Shown here: positions 7,902 through 15,120 of the stretch, in pieces
How positions within the stretch are numbered: the first letter of the stretch is position 1
How the letters are laid out: each line of letters begins with the position of its first letter
Notes under the pieces: generated by a model
What the model was told of the DNA's origin: nothing
The model's database searches: none
Seen by the model: the letters and a program-made list of their open reading frames with translations, nothing else
Source of the DNA: Oerskovia rustica
Lineage (GTDB): Bacteria; Actinomycetota; Actinomycetes; Actinomycetales; Cellulomonadaceae
Reading direction: 5' to 3'
Assembly (NCBI RefSeq): GCF_014836555.1
Contig: NZ_JACSQQ010000007.1
Coordinates: forward strand, 7,051-62,425
DNA length: 55,375 bases
Translations under genes and position numbers: made by a program

Positions 7902-8696
7902 GTGAGCGATCCCGCCGGACCGGGTGAATCGGACCCTCGAGGTCCGGACGGTCGTGAGCGGCACGGCAGAATACGGGGCATGAGCAGAGGTGCCCGGTGG
8001 ATCCTCGTCGCGGTCGTCGCGGCGCTGGCGATCGTGCTCGCCGGGCCGTACGTCGTGACGCGCATCTCCGCGGGCAACCCGCCGCCTCCGCTGGGCCTGC
8101 AGACGCCGGGGGAGAGCGCGCCGCCGTCGGAGTCGCCCGATCCGGGGCCCTTCGACCCGGACGGCACGTGGGTCGTGAGTCCCGGCTCGCAGGCCGGGTA
8201 CCGGGTCGACGAGGTTCTCAGCGGTGAGAAGGGCACGGTCGTGGGCCGTACCGAGGCGGTCGGCGGCTCGCTCGTGGTCACCGACGGCGAGCTCGTCCGG
8301 GCCGACGTCACGGTGGACACGGCATCGATCGCGAGCGACAGCGTGGTGCGTGACGACGCGTTCCGGCGCCTCCTCGAGACCGACGTCTTCCCCAACGCGG
8401 TGTTCATCCTCACCGAGCCGGTCGACCTCGCGGGGATCGAGAACCGGGGCGAGCCCCTGACGGTCAAGGCCCGGGGAACCCTCACGATCCGCGACGTGAC
8501 CGAACCCGTGACCGTGACGCTCGAGGCGCGGCGCTCGGGCGACGGGGTCCAGGTGAGCGGGGCCATCCCGGTGACGTTCGCCGACTACGGCGTGCACGTG
8601 CCGGAGCTGCCGTTCGTGACGCTCGACCCGACGGGCACCGTCGAGATGCTGCTCCAGCTCGAACGCGGTGCGCCCGCGCAGACCCCCGCGCCCTGA
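7902..8696 (+). CDS. YceI-family lipocalin-like protein with N-terminal membrane anchor
   Basis: 264-residue protein with one transmembrane segment (about 33-52) and an extracytoplasmic YceI beta-barrel (about 85-264). Family features include GTWVVSPGSQAGYRV, the DDAFRRLLETDVFPNAVF segment, and TLTIRDVTEPVTVTLEA. YceI proteins form a lipocalin-like barrel that binds isoprenoid or other amphiphilic molecules. The GTG start at 7902 has a very strong site, GGAGGAGGTGA (7884-7894), which overlaps the end of the upstream metallophosphoesterase; an internal ATG at 7980 is weaker. The 7-bp gap implies co-transcription with the phosphoesterase. Whether the two share a lipid-linked substrate is open. 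Confidence 0.9.
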   Translation: MSDPAGPGESDPRGPDGRERHGRIRGMSRGARWILVAVVAALAIVLAGPYVVTRISAGNPPPPLGLQTPGESAPPSESPDPGPFDPDGTWVVSPGSQAGYRVDEVLSGEKGTVVGRTEAVGGSLVVTDGELVRADVTVDTASIASDSVVRDDAFRRLLETDVFPNAVFILTEPVDLAGIENRGEPLTVKARGTLTIRDVTEPVTVTLEARRSGDGVQVSGAIPVTFADYGVHVPELPFVTLDPTGTVEMLLQLERGAPAQTPAP

Positions 8697-8711
8697 ACCG
8701 CCTCCTGGACT

Positions 8712-8725
8712 CGCCCGGCCGGGCG
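8712..8725 (+). terminator. Possible weak terminator after the YceI gene
   Basis: CGCCCGGCCGGGCG is a perfect 14-bp palindrome 15 bases after the stop. It is short and lacks a T-tract, so the call is tentative. Confidence 0.3.
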
Positions 8726-8779
8726 TCCCCGCGCATCCCGCGGGAAGCGGATCCGGGCTCGAACGTCAGCCCCCGGTAC

Positions 8780-8809
8780 TCGACGCGGAGCCCCGTCCAC
8801 GGTTAAAGT
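8780..8809 (+). promoter_or_regulatory. Promoter of the manganese-type ABC importer operon (leaderless)
   Basis: TCGACG (8780-8785) and TAAAGT (8804-8809) are separated by 18 bp, a good -35/-10 pair for a housekeeping sigma factor. The -10 ends five bases before the ATG at 8815, and no ribosome site is present, so transcription probably begins at or next to the start codon. Confidence 0.6.
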
Positions 8810-8826
8810 TCGGTATGCCGAACTTT
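8805..8826. promoter_or_regulatory. DtxR/MntR-type operator overlapping the -10 and start codon
   Basis: Arms AAAGTTCGG (8805-8813) and CCGAACTTT (8818-8826) are a perfect 9-bp inverted repeat around TATG, whose ATG is the start codon. Site length and AT-rich outer arms resemble boxes bound by DtxR-family regulators. It covers the -10 and probable transcription start, so binding would shut off the operon. The obvious binder is the DtxR-family protein encoded at 11666-12370. Confidence 0.75.
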
Positions 8827-9783
8827 CAACTTCGCACAGGGGTGAAACCCCTTCTCGGAGGACTCGTCGCACTGCTCCTCGCCACGGGCTGCGCGGTCGA
8901 CCCCGCCCAGGGCGAGCCTGGCCCCGAGGAGAGCCTCGTCGCGGGGGCGAGCGACGCCGTCGGGCGGCTGCAGGTGCTGACCACCTTCACCGTCCTGGCC
9001 GACATGGCCCGCGAGGTCGGCGGGGAGCACGTCGAGGTCGCGTCCCTGACCAAGGTCGGCGCCGAGATCCACGGCTACGAGCCCACGCCCGCGGACCTGC
9101 GCCGCGCCGCGAGCGCGGACCTGGTCCTCGACAACGGGCTCGGGCTCGAGAAGTGGTTCGAGCCCTTCGTCGCGCGGCTCGACGCCCCGCACGTCACGGT
9201 CTCCGAAGGCGTCGACGTGATCGAGATCGGCTCCGGGGCGTACGACGGGCGCCCCAACCCGCACGCCTGGATGTCACCCGTCAACGGCGCGATCTACGCG
9301 CACAACATCGGCGAGGCCTTCGCGACGGCAGACCCGGCGAACGCGGCCGACTACCGCGCGAACGCCGCCGACTATGCCGAGCGCATCGAGGCCGTGGGTC
9401 GCGAGCTCGCGACCGAGGTCGACCAGGTCCCGGCCGGCTCCCGCGCGCTCGTCACGTGCGAGGGGGCCTTCTCCTACCTGGCGCGCGACGTCGGGCTCGA
9501 CGAGAGGTTCCTGTGGCCCGTCAACGCCGACCAGCAGGGCACGCCGCAGCAGGTCGCGCGCGTCATCGACTACGTCCGCGAGAACGACGTGCGCGCCGTG
9601 TTCTGCGAGACCACGGTCTCGGCCGCAGCCCAGCGGCAGGTCGCGGCGGAGACGGGCGCGACGTACGCGGGCACGCTCTACGTCGACTCGCTGTCCCGGC
9701 CCGACGGCGCCGTCCCCACCTATCTCGACCTGCTCGCCCACGACGCGCGCGTCATCAGCGCGGGGCTGCGGGGCGGGTCGTGA
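8815..9783 (+). CDS. mntA: Metal ABC transporter substrate-binding lipoprotein, probably manganese
   Basis: 322-residue cluster A-I (ZnuA/PsaA/TroA-type) binding lipoprotein with a lipobox LLATGC (Cys26). Aligning by eye with pneumococcal PsaA (His67, His139, Glu205, Asp280) gives His86, His150 (NPHAWMSP), Glu216 (TCEGAFSYL) and Asp291 (LYVDSLS); the last three keep exactly the same spacing. The Glu third ligand is typical of manganese or iron binders, whereas zinc binders have His there. The ATG at 8815 lies inside the operator dyad and follows TAAAGT by five bases, consistent with a leaderless message. It heads an operon with an ATPase and a permease. The gene name follows function, not proven orthology. 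Confidence 0.9.
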   Translation: MPNFQLRTGVKPLLGGLVALLLATGCAVDPAQGEPGPEESLVAGASDAVGRLQVLTTFTVLADMAREVGGEHVEVASLTKVGAEIHGYEPTPADLRRAASADLVLDNGLGLEKWFEPFVARLDAPHVTVSEGVDVIEIGSGAYDGRPNPHAWMSPVNGAIYAHNIGEAFATADPANAADYRANAADYAERIEAVGRELATEVDQVPAGSRALVTCEGAFSYLARDVGLDERFLWPVNADQQGTPQQVARVIDYVRENDVRAVFCETTVSAAAQRQVAAETGATYAGTLYVDSLSRPDGAVPTYLDLLAHDARVISAGLRGGS

Positions 9784-9841
9784 CGACCGCTCGCCGGGCG
9801 ACCGTGGGGGAGACCCCCGGTCCGGCCACCAGCCGGCCCAC

Positions 9842-9870
9842 CACCCGACCCGACACCCGACCCGACACCC
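9842..9870 (+). repeat. Short 12-bp tandem repeat between mntA and mntB
   Basis: CACCCGACCCGA occurs twice in tandem (9842-9853, 9854-9865) and is followed by a partial copy. If the upstream GTG at 9780 were used it would encode TRPD-TRPD. It lies just before the preferred ATG of the ATPase gene and could be prone to slippage. Confidence 0.6.
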
Positions 9871-9881
9871 CGGAGCCGCAC

Positions 9882-10664
9882 ATGGACCCCACTCCCGCCC
9901 TCGCCGTCCGCGGTCTCAGCGTCCGGTACCGCGAGGTCCTCGCGCTCGAGGACGTCGGTCTGTCGCTCGCTCCCGGCACCGTGACCGGGCTGATCGGGGC
10001 GAACGGCTCGGGCAAGTCGACGCTGTTCCGTTCCGTCATGGGCATGACGCGCGGCAACGGCGTGACCCAGGCCGGGGACGTGCGGATCTACGGCACGGAC
10101 GCGGACGCGGCGCGCAAGGACGGGCTCGTCGGCTACGTTCCGCAGTCCGAGGACGTCGACTGGGCGTTCCCGGTCGACGTGCGCGACGTCGTGACCATGG
10201 GGCGCTACGGAGGGCTCGGGCCGACGCGCCGGGCGCGTGCCGGGGACCGCCGGGCCGTGGCCGACGCCCTGGAGCGCGTGGGGCTCGCGGACCTCGCGCA
10301 CCGTCAGATCGGTCGGCTGTCCGGGGGGCAGCGCAAGCGGGTCTTCGTCGCCCGCGCGATCGCCCAGGGTGCGCGGCTGCTGCTGCTCGACGAGCCGTTC
10401 GCCGGCGTCGACAAGGTCTCGGAGGCGCAGATCACCGCGGTCCTGCGGAGCCTGGCGTCGGCCGGCTGCGCCGTCCTGGTCTCGACGCACGACCTGTCCT
10501 CCCTGCCGGACCTCGTCGACGACGCGATCCTGCTCCAGCGCCGCGTCATCATGACCGGTCCGCCCGACGTGGTGCTGCGCCCCGAGAACCTGGCCCGCAC
10601 GTTCGGGATCGACCCGCTCGCGGCGAGCCGGGGCTCCGCGACGACCGAAGGAGCCACGCGATGA
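9882..10664 (+). CDS. mntB: Metal ABC transporter ATP-binding protein
   Basis: 260-residue ATPase subunit that powers metal import. It has Walker A GANGSGKST (about residue 39), a Q-loop in YVPQSED, signature LSGGQRKR, Walker B LLLLDEPF and the switch His in STHD. ATG 9882 has GGAG six bases upstream. An alternative GTG at 9780 overlaps the mntA stop as GTGA and would add 34 Thr/Pro/Arg-rich residues, partly encoded by the tandem repeat; coupling would favour it but the family N-terminus does not. The 3' end overlaps the permease start by 4 bp (ATGA). Confidence 0.92.
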   Translation: MDPTPALAVRGLSVRYREVLALEDVGLSLAPGTVTGLIGANGSGKSTLFRSVMGMTRGNGVTQAGDVRIYGTDADAARKDGLVGYVPQSEDVDWAFPVDVRDVVTMGRYGGLGPTRRARAGDRRAVADALERVGLADLAHRQIGRLSGGQRKRVFVARAIAQGARLLLLDEPFAGVDKVSEAQITAVLRSLASAGCAVLVSTHDLSSLPDLVDDAILLQRRVIMTGPPDVVLRPENLARTFGIDPLAASRGSATTEGATR

Positions 10665-11560
10665 ACCCGCTGGACCTGCTCGCTGCCGCGGGGACGTGGC
10701 TCGCTGCGCCCCTCGAGTACGAGTTCGTGCAGCGCGCGCTGCTCGTCGCGGTCGTCGCGAGCATCGTGTGCGCGCTCCTGAGCTGCTGGCTCATCATGAT
10801 CGGCTGGTCGCTGCTCGGGGACGCGGTCTCGCACGCCGTGCTGCCGGGCGTCGTGCTGTCCTACATCGTCGGGGTGCCGTTCGCGGTGGGCGCGCTCGTG
10901 TTCGGGATCGGTGCCGTCGCGCTGATCGGCACGGTCCGGGACACGAGCAGGCTCAAGGAGGACGCGGCGATCGGCGTGGTCTTCACGACGCTGTTCGCGA
11001 TCGGGATCGTGCTCGTCTCGGTCACGCCGAGCCAGATCGACCTGGGCCACATCCTGTTCGGCAACATGCTCGGCATCACCGACACGGACCTGTGGCAGGT
11101 CGTGGTGCTCGGCGCGCTGACGACCGTGGTGCTCGTGCTCAAGCGGCGGGACCTGACGCTCTTCGCGTTCGACCCCGTGCACGCGCACGCGGTCGGCATC
11201 TCGCCGCGTCGCCTGTCGGCGCTGCTGCTGGGCTCGCTCGCGCTGACCGTGGTGGTCGCGCTCCAGGCGGTCGGCGTCGTCCTCGTCGTGGCCCTGGTCA
11301 TCACGCCGGGGGCCACGGCCTACCTCCTGGTCGACCGCATGTCCCGCATGCTCGTGGTCGCGCCGCTCGTCGCGGTGGGCTGCGCGGTCGTCGGGATCTA
11401 CGCGAGCTACTACCTCGACACCGCGAGCGCCGCGACGATCGTCGTGGCACAGGGTGTCGTGTTCGCGGTCGCGTACGTGGTGCACCTGGCGCGCCGCCCG
11501 CGCGTGCAGGCCGCGGGCCCGACGGCGGAGAGCGAGCCCGCGGAGGTGGTCGCCGGGTGA
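10661..11560 (+). CDS. mntC: Metal ABC transporter permease (ABC-3 family)
   Basis: 299-residue integral membrane subunit of the importer, with about eight or nine hydrophobic helices. Family features include IGWSLLGDAVSHAVLPGVVL near the N-terminus, GTVRDTSRLKEDAAIGVVF and VVALVITPGATAYLL. The ATG overlaps the ATPase stop by 4 bp and is preceded by GAAGGAG (10647-10653). It completes the binding protein-ATPase-permease operon. A 105-bp gap then leads to the DtxR-family regulator, which has its own promoter-like element. Confidence 0.93.
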   Translation: MNPLDLLAAAGTWLAAPLEYEFVQRALLVAVVASIVCALLSCWLIMIGWSLLGDAVSHAVLPGVVLSYIVGVPFAVGALVFGIGAVALIGTVRDTSRLKEDAAIGVVFTTLFAIGIVLVSVTPSQIDLGHILFGNMLGITDTDLWQVVVLGALTTVVLVLKRRDLTLFAFDPVHAHAVGISPRRLSALLLGSLALTVVVALQAVGVVLVVALVITPGATAYLLVDRMSRMLVVAPLVAVGCAVVGIYASYYLDTASAATIVVAQGVVFAVAYVVHLARRPRVQAAGPTAESEPAEVVAG

Positions 11561-11652
11561 GGGGCCGGGCCGGCGGTTGCACCGGGCCGGGGGCCGGAGC
11601 GTGCGCAGGCGTCCGGACCTCGGTCCGCCCGGCCCCGCGGAGGGCCGTGAAA

Positions 11653-11658
11653 TAGAGT
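11653..11658 (+). promoter_or_regulatory. -10 hexamer of the DtxR-family regulator gene (leaderless)
   Basis: TAGAGT followed by 7 nt and GTG at 11666. No Shine-Dalgarno precedes this GTG, which supports a leaderless mRNA and the choice of start. No copy of the AAAGTTCGG dyad is visible here, so autoregulation is not indicated. Confidence 0.5.
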
Positions 11659-11665
11659 GAGCGCC

Positions 11666-12370
11666 GTGGACCATCCCCTCGACCTGACCTCCGTCGCCCA
11701 GGACTACCTCAAGGTGGTGTGGTCGGCGCAGGAGTGGTCCGACGAGCCCGTGACCACGAAGCTCCTCGCGGACCGCCTCGGCGTCGGGGCCTCGACCGTC
11801 TCGGAGACCGTGCGCCGCCTGTCCTCGCAGGGCCTGCTGGTGCACGCGCGCTACGGCGCGATCGAGCTCACGGACCTGGGTCGTTCGCACGCGGTCGCGA
11901 TGGTGCGGCGGCACCGCATCCTCGAGACGTACCTGGTCTCGGAGCTGGGGTACTCGTGGGACGAGGTCCACGACGAGGCCGAGGTCCTGGAGCATGCGGT
12001 GTCGGACCTCATGCTCGACCGCATCGACGCGTTGCTCGGCCACCCGACGCGCGACCCGCACGGTGACCCGATCCCGACCGCCGCGGGACACGTCCCGCGA
12101 CCGGCGGCGGTCCGGCTCTCGGAGCTCGACGCGGGGGCGTGCGCGGTCGTCGCGCGGATCTCCGACTCGGACCCGGACGTGCTGCGGTACCTCGCCGAGC
12201 TGGGTCTGGGGCTCGACGCCGAGGTCTGCGTGCAGGAGCGGCGCGAGTACGCGGGCACCATGGCCATCACGTGGGGGAGCGACGGGAGCCCGGTGCACCT
12301 GGGGCTGCCGGCGGCGTCCCGCGTGTGGGTCGTGCCGCAGGCCCTCGCCGCGGGACGCACCCCGGTCTAG
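11666..12370 (+). CDS. mntR: DtxR/MntR-family metal-responsive repressor, manganese-type ligands
   Basis: 234-residue regulator: N-terminal winged helix (TTKLLADRLGVGASTVSETV), metal-binding dimerisation domain (HRILETYLVSELGYSWDEVH) and a C-terminal SH3-like FeoA-type domain. Numbering from GTG 11666, the metal ligands are Asp13, His83, Glu106, Glu109 and His110. DtxR, the iron sensor, has Met10 and Cys102 where this protein has Asp13 and Glu106; Bacillus MntR has Asp8 and Glu99 there. The ligand set is therefore manganese-type. It follows the importer operon, which carries a matching dyad. The start was chosen because TAGAGT lies 7 nt upstream; GTG 11657 is the alternative. Unlike Bacillus MntR it has the extra SH3-like domain, as IdeR/DtxR do. 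Confidence 0.88.
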   Translation: MDHPLDLTSVAQDYLKVVWSAQEWSDEPVTTKLLADRLGVGASTVSETVRRLSSQGLLVHARYGAIELTDLGRSHAVAMVRRHRILETYLVSELGYSWDEVHDEAEVLEHAVSDLMLDRIDALLGHPTRDPHGDPIPTAAGHVPRPAAVRLSELDAGACAVVARISDSDPDVLRYLAELGLGLDAEVCVQERREYAGTMAITWGSDGSPVHLGLPAASRVWVVPQALAAGRTPV

Positions 12371-12417
12371 ACTGGCGTTCTTCCCGCATCATGCTGCCGA
12401 CGGCGTCAGCGAACGGC

Positions 12418-12431
12418 TCGAATCGATTCGA
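12418..12431. promoter_or_regulatory. 14-bp perfect palindrome upstream of the DHA1 pump
   Basis: TCGAATCGATTCGA is self-complementary and lies 44 bp before the TTG start of the transporter, about 45 bp downstream of a possible -10 (TAGACT, 12368-12373). It may be an operator or an RNA hairpin; the binder is unknown. Confidence 0.4.
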
Positions 12432-12474
12432 TCCGCAGCAACCTGCCCGTGAACACCCTCGAAGGGGTCCCGCC

Positions 12475-13776
12475 TTGACCGTCGACAGCACCAGCGCGCC
12501 CGGCCCGACCGACACTCTCGACGCGCCCGCCCCGGGCGGCGTGCGACGTCGTCGGGCGGGCGGCGCACGCCGTGGTCCCCGGACGGCCGGGCTCGCGCTG
12601 CTCGCGCTCGCCGCGGGCGGCTTCACGATCGGCACGACCGAGTTCGCGACCATGGGCCTCCTGCCCGACATCGCCGCAGACCTCGGTGCGACCATCCCGG
12701 TCACCGGGCACGCCATCACGGCCTACGCCGTGGGCGTCGTGGTCGGCGCGCCCCTGCTCACCGTGCTCGCCGCGCGCGTCTCGCGCAAGAGGCTGCTCAT
12801 CGCGCTCATGCTCGCCTACACGCTCGGCAACGTGCTCTCGGCCGCGGCCCCCAGCATCGAGTGGCTCATCGCGGGCCGCTTCCTCGCGGGACTGCCCCAC
12901 GGCGCGTTCTTCGGGGTCGGGGCCGCCGTCGGCGCCGCCGTCGCCGGACCTGGGCGACGCGGCCACGCCGTGGCCATGATGATGACCGGCCTCACCATCG
13001 CGAACGTCGTCGGCGTGCCGCTGTCGACGTTCGCGGGCCAGCAGCTCGGCTGGCGTGCGGCGTTCGTCCTCATCGGCGTCCTGGGCGGCATCACGCTCGC
13101 GGCCCTGTGGCGCTGGGTCCCCGCCGGCGCGGGCGACACCGGGTCGAGCGTGAGCCAGGAGGTCGCCGCGCTGAGGAACGGCCCGCTGTGGATCAGCTTC
13201 GTGGGCGGCGCGATCGGCTTCGGCGGCATGTTCGCCGTCTACTCCTACGTCGCACCCACCATGACCGAGGTCACGGGTCTTGCGCTCGGAGTCGTGCCCG
13301 TGGTCCTCGCGATCTTCGGCCTCGGCATGACGCTCGGGACGATCGTCGGCGGACGGCTCGCCGACAAGGACGTGCTGCGGACCGTGTGGATCGGCTTCGG
13401 CTCGACGGCCGCGGCTCTCGTCGCGTTCGCGCTCACGGGCCAGAGCCCGGTCCCGGCCGTCGCGTCCCTGTTCCTGCTGGGCGTGACGTCGCAGATCCTG
13501 GGTCTCGCGCTCCAGACCCGGCTCATGGACCTCTCGCCCGGCGCCCCGTCGCTCGGGGCCGCGCTGTGCCACTCGGCTCTCAACGTCGGCAACGCCAACG
13601 GCGCGTTCCTCGGCGGCCTCGTCATCGCCGCGGGCTGGGGCTACCTCGACCTCGCGTGGACCGGCCTCGTGCTCACCCTCGCCGGCCTCGCGATCATCGC
13701 CCTGTTCGGGCGTCAGCGCGTCGTGCACGTCCGCGAGGACGCGCACGCGGAGCCGTCGCAGGCCGACAGCGCCTGA
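12475..13776 (+). CDS. MFS efflux transporter, DHA1 (AraJ/YdhP-like) family
   Basis: 433-residue, 12-helix inner-membrane transporter. Helix 1 has the subgroup signature TIGTTEFATMGLLPDI and loop 2-3 carries ARVSRKRLL. Members export sugars or drugs such as arabinose or chloramphenicol-type compounds; no substrate can be assigned. The TTG at 12475 has GAAGGGG (12461-12467) at ideal distance; no better ATG or GTG has a ribosome site. It is separated from the upstream regulator by about 100 bp and ends in a perfect 30-bp palindrome shared with the convergent small membrane-protein gene. Confidence 0.9.
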   Translation: MTVDSTSAPGPTDTLDAPAPGGVRRRRAGGARRGPRTAGLALLALAAGGFTIGTTEFATMGLLPDIAADLGATIPVTGHAITAYAVGVVVGAPLLTVLAARVSRKRLLIALMLAYTLGNVLSAAAPSIEWLIAGRFLAGLPHGAFFGVGAAVGAAVAGPGRRGHAVAMMMTGLTIANVVGVPLSTFAGQQLGWRAAFVLIGVLGGITLAALWRWVPAGAGDTGSSVSQEVAALRNGPLWISFVGGAIGFGGMFAVYSYVAPTMTEVTGLALGVVPVVLAIFGLGMTLGTIVGGRLADKDVLRTVWIGFGSTAAALVAFALTGQSPVPAVASLFLLGVTSQILGLALQTRLMDLSPGAPSLGAALCHSALNVGNANGAFLGGLVIAAGWGYLDLAWTGLVLTLAGLAIIALFGRQRVVHVREDAHAEPSQADSA

Positions 13777-13778
13777 TC

Positions 13779-13808
13779 CGGCTCGACCCTCCGCGGAGGG
13801 TCGAGCCG
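13779..13808. terminator. Bidirectional terminator, perfect 30-bp palindrome
   Basis: CGGCTCGACCCTCCG followed at once by its exact complement CGGAGGGTCGAGCCG. It lies two bases after the stop of the rightward pump gene and 22 bases before the end of the leftward small gene, so one hairpin serves both. Confidence 0.8.
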
Positions 13809-13830
13809 TCGCTCACCCGTGGGGGACGCC

Positions 13831-14064
13831 TCAGCCGTTGAGGCCCAGCCCCTTGCGGCCCTTCGCGAAGTAGGCGATCGGACCCACCCAGTTCGCGAGC
13901 ATCGCCACGCCCCATGCGAGCTTCGAGCCCTCGACCTCGTCCGCGGACCGCCTGGCCAGGTCGCGGTAGCCCGCGACCGTGAGCGTGACCTGCACGATCG
14001 AGGCCACCACCATCACAGCCCTCTTGCGACCGCTGAACTCGCTCCACGACTTCTTGTGCGCCAT
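13831..14064 (-). CDS. Small membrane protein, PLDc_N-like
   Basis: 77-residue protein with two hydrophobic segments. The second ends in WVGPIAYFAKGRK, the hallmark of the PLDc_N domain (the membrane-targeting N-terminus of cardiolipin synthases, often found alone in actinobacteria). The ATG at 14064 is preceded by GGGAGGGG on the minus strand. There is no catalytic HKD phospholipase domain. It is divergent from the VKOR gene. Function is unknown; membrane association is the only safe statement. Confidence 0.75.
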   Translation of the reverse strand: MAHKKSWSEFSGRKRAVMVVASIVQVTLTVAGYRDLARRSADEVEGSKLAWGVAMLANWVGPIAYFAKGRKGLGLNG

Positions 14065-14251
14065 GAGCACCCCTCCCGTGTCGGTACGTCGACCTGTGCC
14101 CACGACGCTACGCGTGCTCGACCCGACGCGCTCGGTGCGGGGCAGCGGGCGCGCGTGTACGTGGTGCGTTCAGCCAAGCCACAGAGATCGCCGGTACCTT
14201 GGGCCCACCTGTGTGCCGGAAGTGCACGCGCAGACCCTTCAGGAGCGGTTC

Positions 14252-14962
14252 GTGAGCGAGAGCCCCACCCGTCCTTCCCGTACCGGGCGCACCCCGGGCG
14301 CCACCGGCGAGTCCGCCGACCTCCTCAGCCCGGACGAGGGGGGAGGCCACCCGGTCCCCGACGGTGACCCCAAGAACCTCACCCCCCGCGCGTTCGGGTG
14401 GGTGCTCCTGGTCGCCGGCGCGGTCGGGCTGGTCGGCGCGGCCTGGCTCGCGATCGAGCGCTACCTCAAGCTCATCGACCCGAACCACGTCGCGGCGTGC
14501 TCCCTCAACCCGTTCCTCGACTGCGGCCCCGCGATGGCCTCGTGGCAGGGGGCGCTCCTCGGGTTCCCCAACCCGTTCCTCGGCGTCGCGGCCTTCCCCG
14601 TCGTCATGACGATCGGCGTCGTGGTCCTCACCGGCGCCCGCCTGCCCCGCTGGTTCTGGCTCACCATGCTCGCCGTCACGACCGTCGCGATGGGCCTCAT
14701 CGTCTTCCTGGTGTGGACCAGCCTGTACGTGCTCGTCGTGCTCTGCCCGTTCTGCATGGTCGTGTGGGCCGCGACGCTGCCGATCTTCTGGTTCCAGGTG
14801 GTGCACGCCGTCCAGGAGGGGTACCTCAAGGTCTCCGAGGGGGTGCGCCGCGTGATCGTCGACAACAAGGGGACGCTCCTCGCTGTGCTCTACGTGCTCC
14901 TCGTGGCCTGGGTCTTCCTCGAGATGGGCCCCACGATCGTCGAGTACCTCCAGACGGTCTGA
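14252..14962 (+). CDS. Vitamin K epoxide reductase (VKOR) family membrane oxidoreductase
   Basis: 236-residue polytopic protein that would reoxidise disulfide-forming partners using menaquinone, the DsbB role in actinobacteria. The four expected cysteines are present: the loop pair Cys83 and Cys91 (AACSLNPFLDCG) and the active-site pair in CPFC (Cys165, Cys168), with about five transmembrane helices. The first 45 residues are a cytoplasmic, Pro-rich extension. GTG 14252 has AGGAG (14241-14245) six bases upstream. In many actinobacteria a DsbA-like partner is adjacent; none is here. It ends in a strong hairpin before leuS. Confidence 0.93.
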   Translation: MSESPTRPSRTGRTPGATGESADLLSPDEGGGHPVPDGDPKNLTPRAFGWVLLVAGAVGLVGAAWLAIERYLKLIDPNHVAACSLNPFLDCGPAMASWQGALLGFPNPFLGVAAFPVVMTIGVVVLTGARLPRWFWLTMLAVTTVAMGLIVFLVWTSLYVLVVLCPFCMVVWAATLPIFWFQVVHAVQEGYLKVSEGVRRVIVDNKGTLLAVLYVLLVAWVFLEMGPTIVEYLQTV

Positions 14963-14983
14963 CCGGCAACCACCGGTGCCCAC

Positions 14984-15009
14984 CCGCCCCGGGGGCGCCC
15001 CCGGGGCGG
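14984..15009 (+). terminator. Terminator hairpin after the VKOR gene
   Basis: A perfect 26-bp palindrome with arms CCGCCCCGGGGGC and GCCCCCGGGGCGG, 22 bases after the VKOR stop. It isolates leuS from upstream transcription. Confidence 0.75.
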
Positions 15010-15108
15010 ACGGAGCCCCCGGCGCCGCAGGTGAGCGGCGCCGTCGGGCCGGGTGGGACGTGGGCGTCCAGCCCGTGCCCGCCTGCCGGACGACGCCGCG
15101 CCGAACGG

Positions 15109-15114
15109 TAAACT
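15109..15114 (+). promoter_or_regulatory. -10 hexamer of leuS (leaderless)
   Basis: TAAACT followed by 6 nt and the GTG start of leuS. No ribosome site and no room for a leader, so no T-box or other riboswitch can precede the coding region. Confidence 0.55.
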
Positions 15115-15120
15115 CGCGGG

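Noticed and set aside
12371-12474. Riboswitch (SAM- or guanidine-like) in the leader of the DHA1 pump, suggested by GCAGCAACC and ACGG-loop-like segments
   Set aside because: The leader is only about 100 bases, the helices needed for either core could not be drawn, and the clear 14-bp palindrome is better explained as an operator.
14963-15120. T-box leader for leuS
   Set aside because: No T-box sequence or specifier stem; the promoter hexamer is 6 nt before the GTG, leaving no leader.
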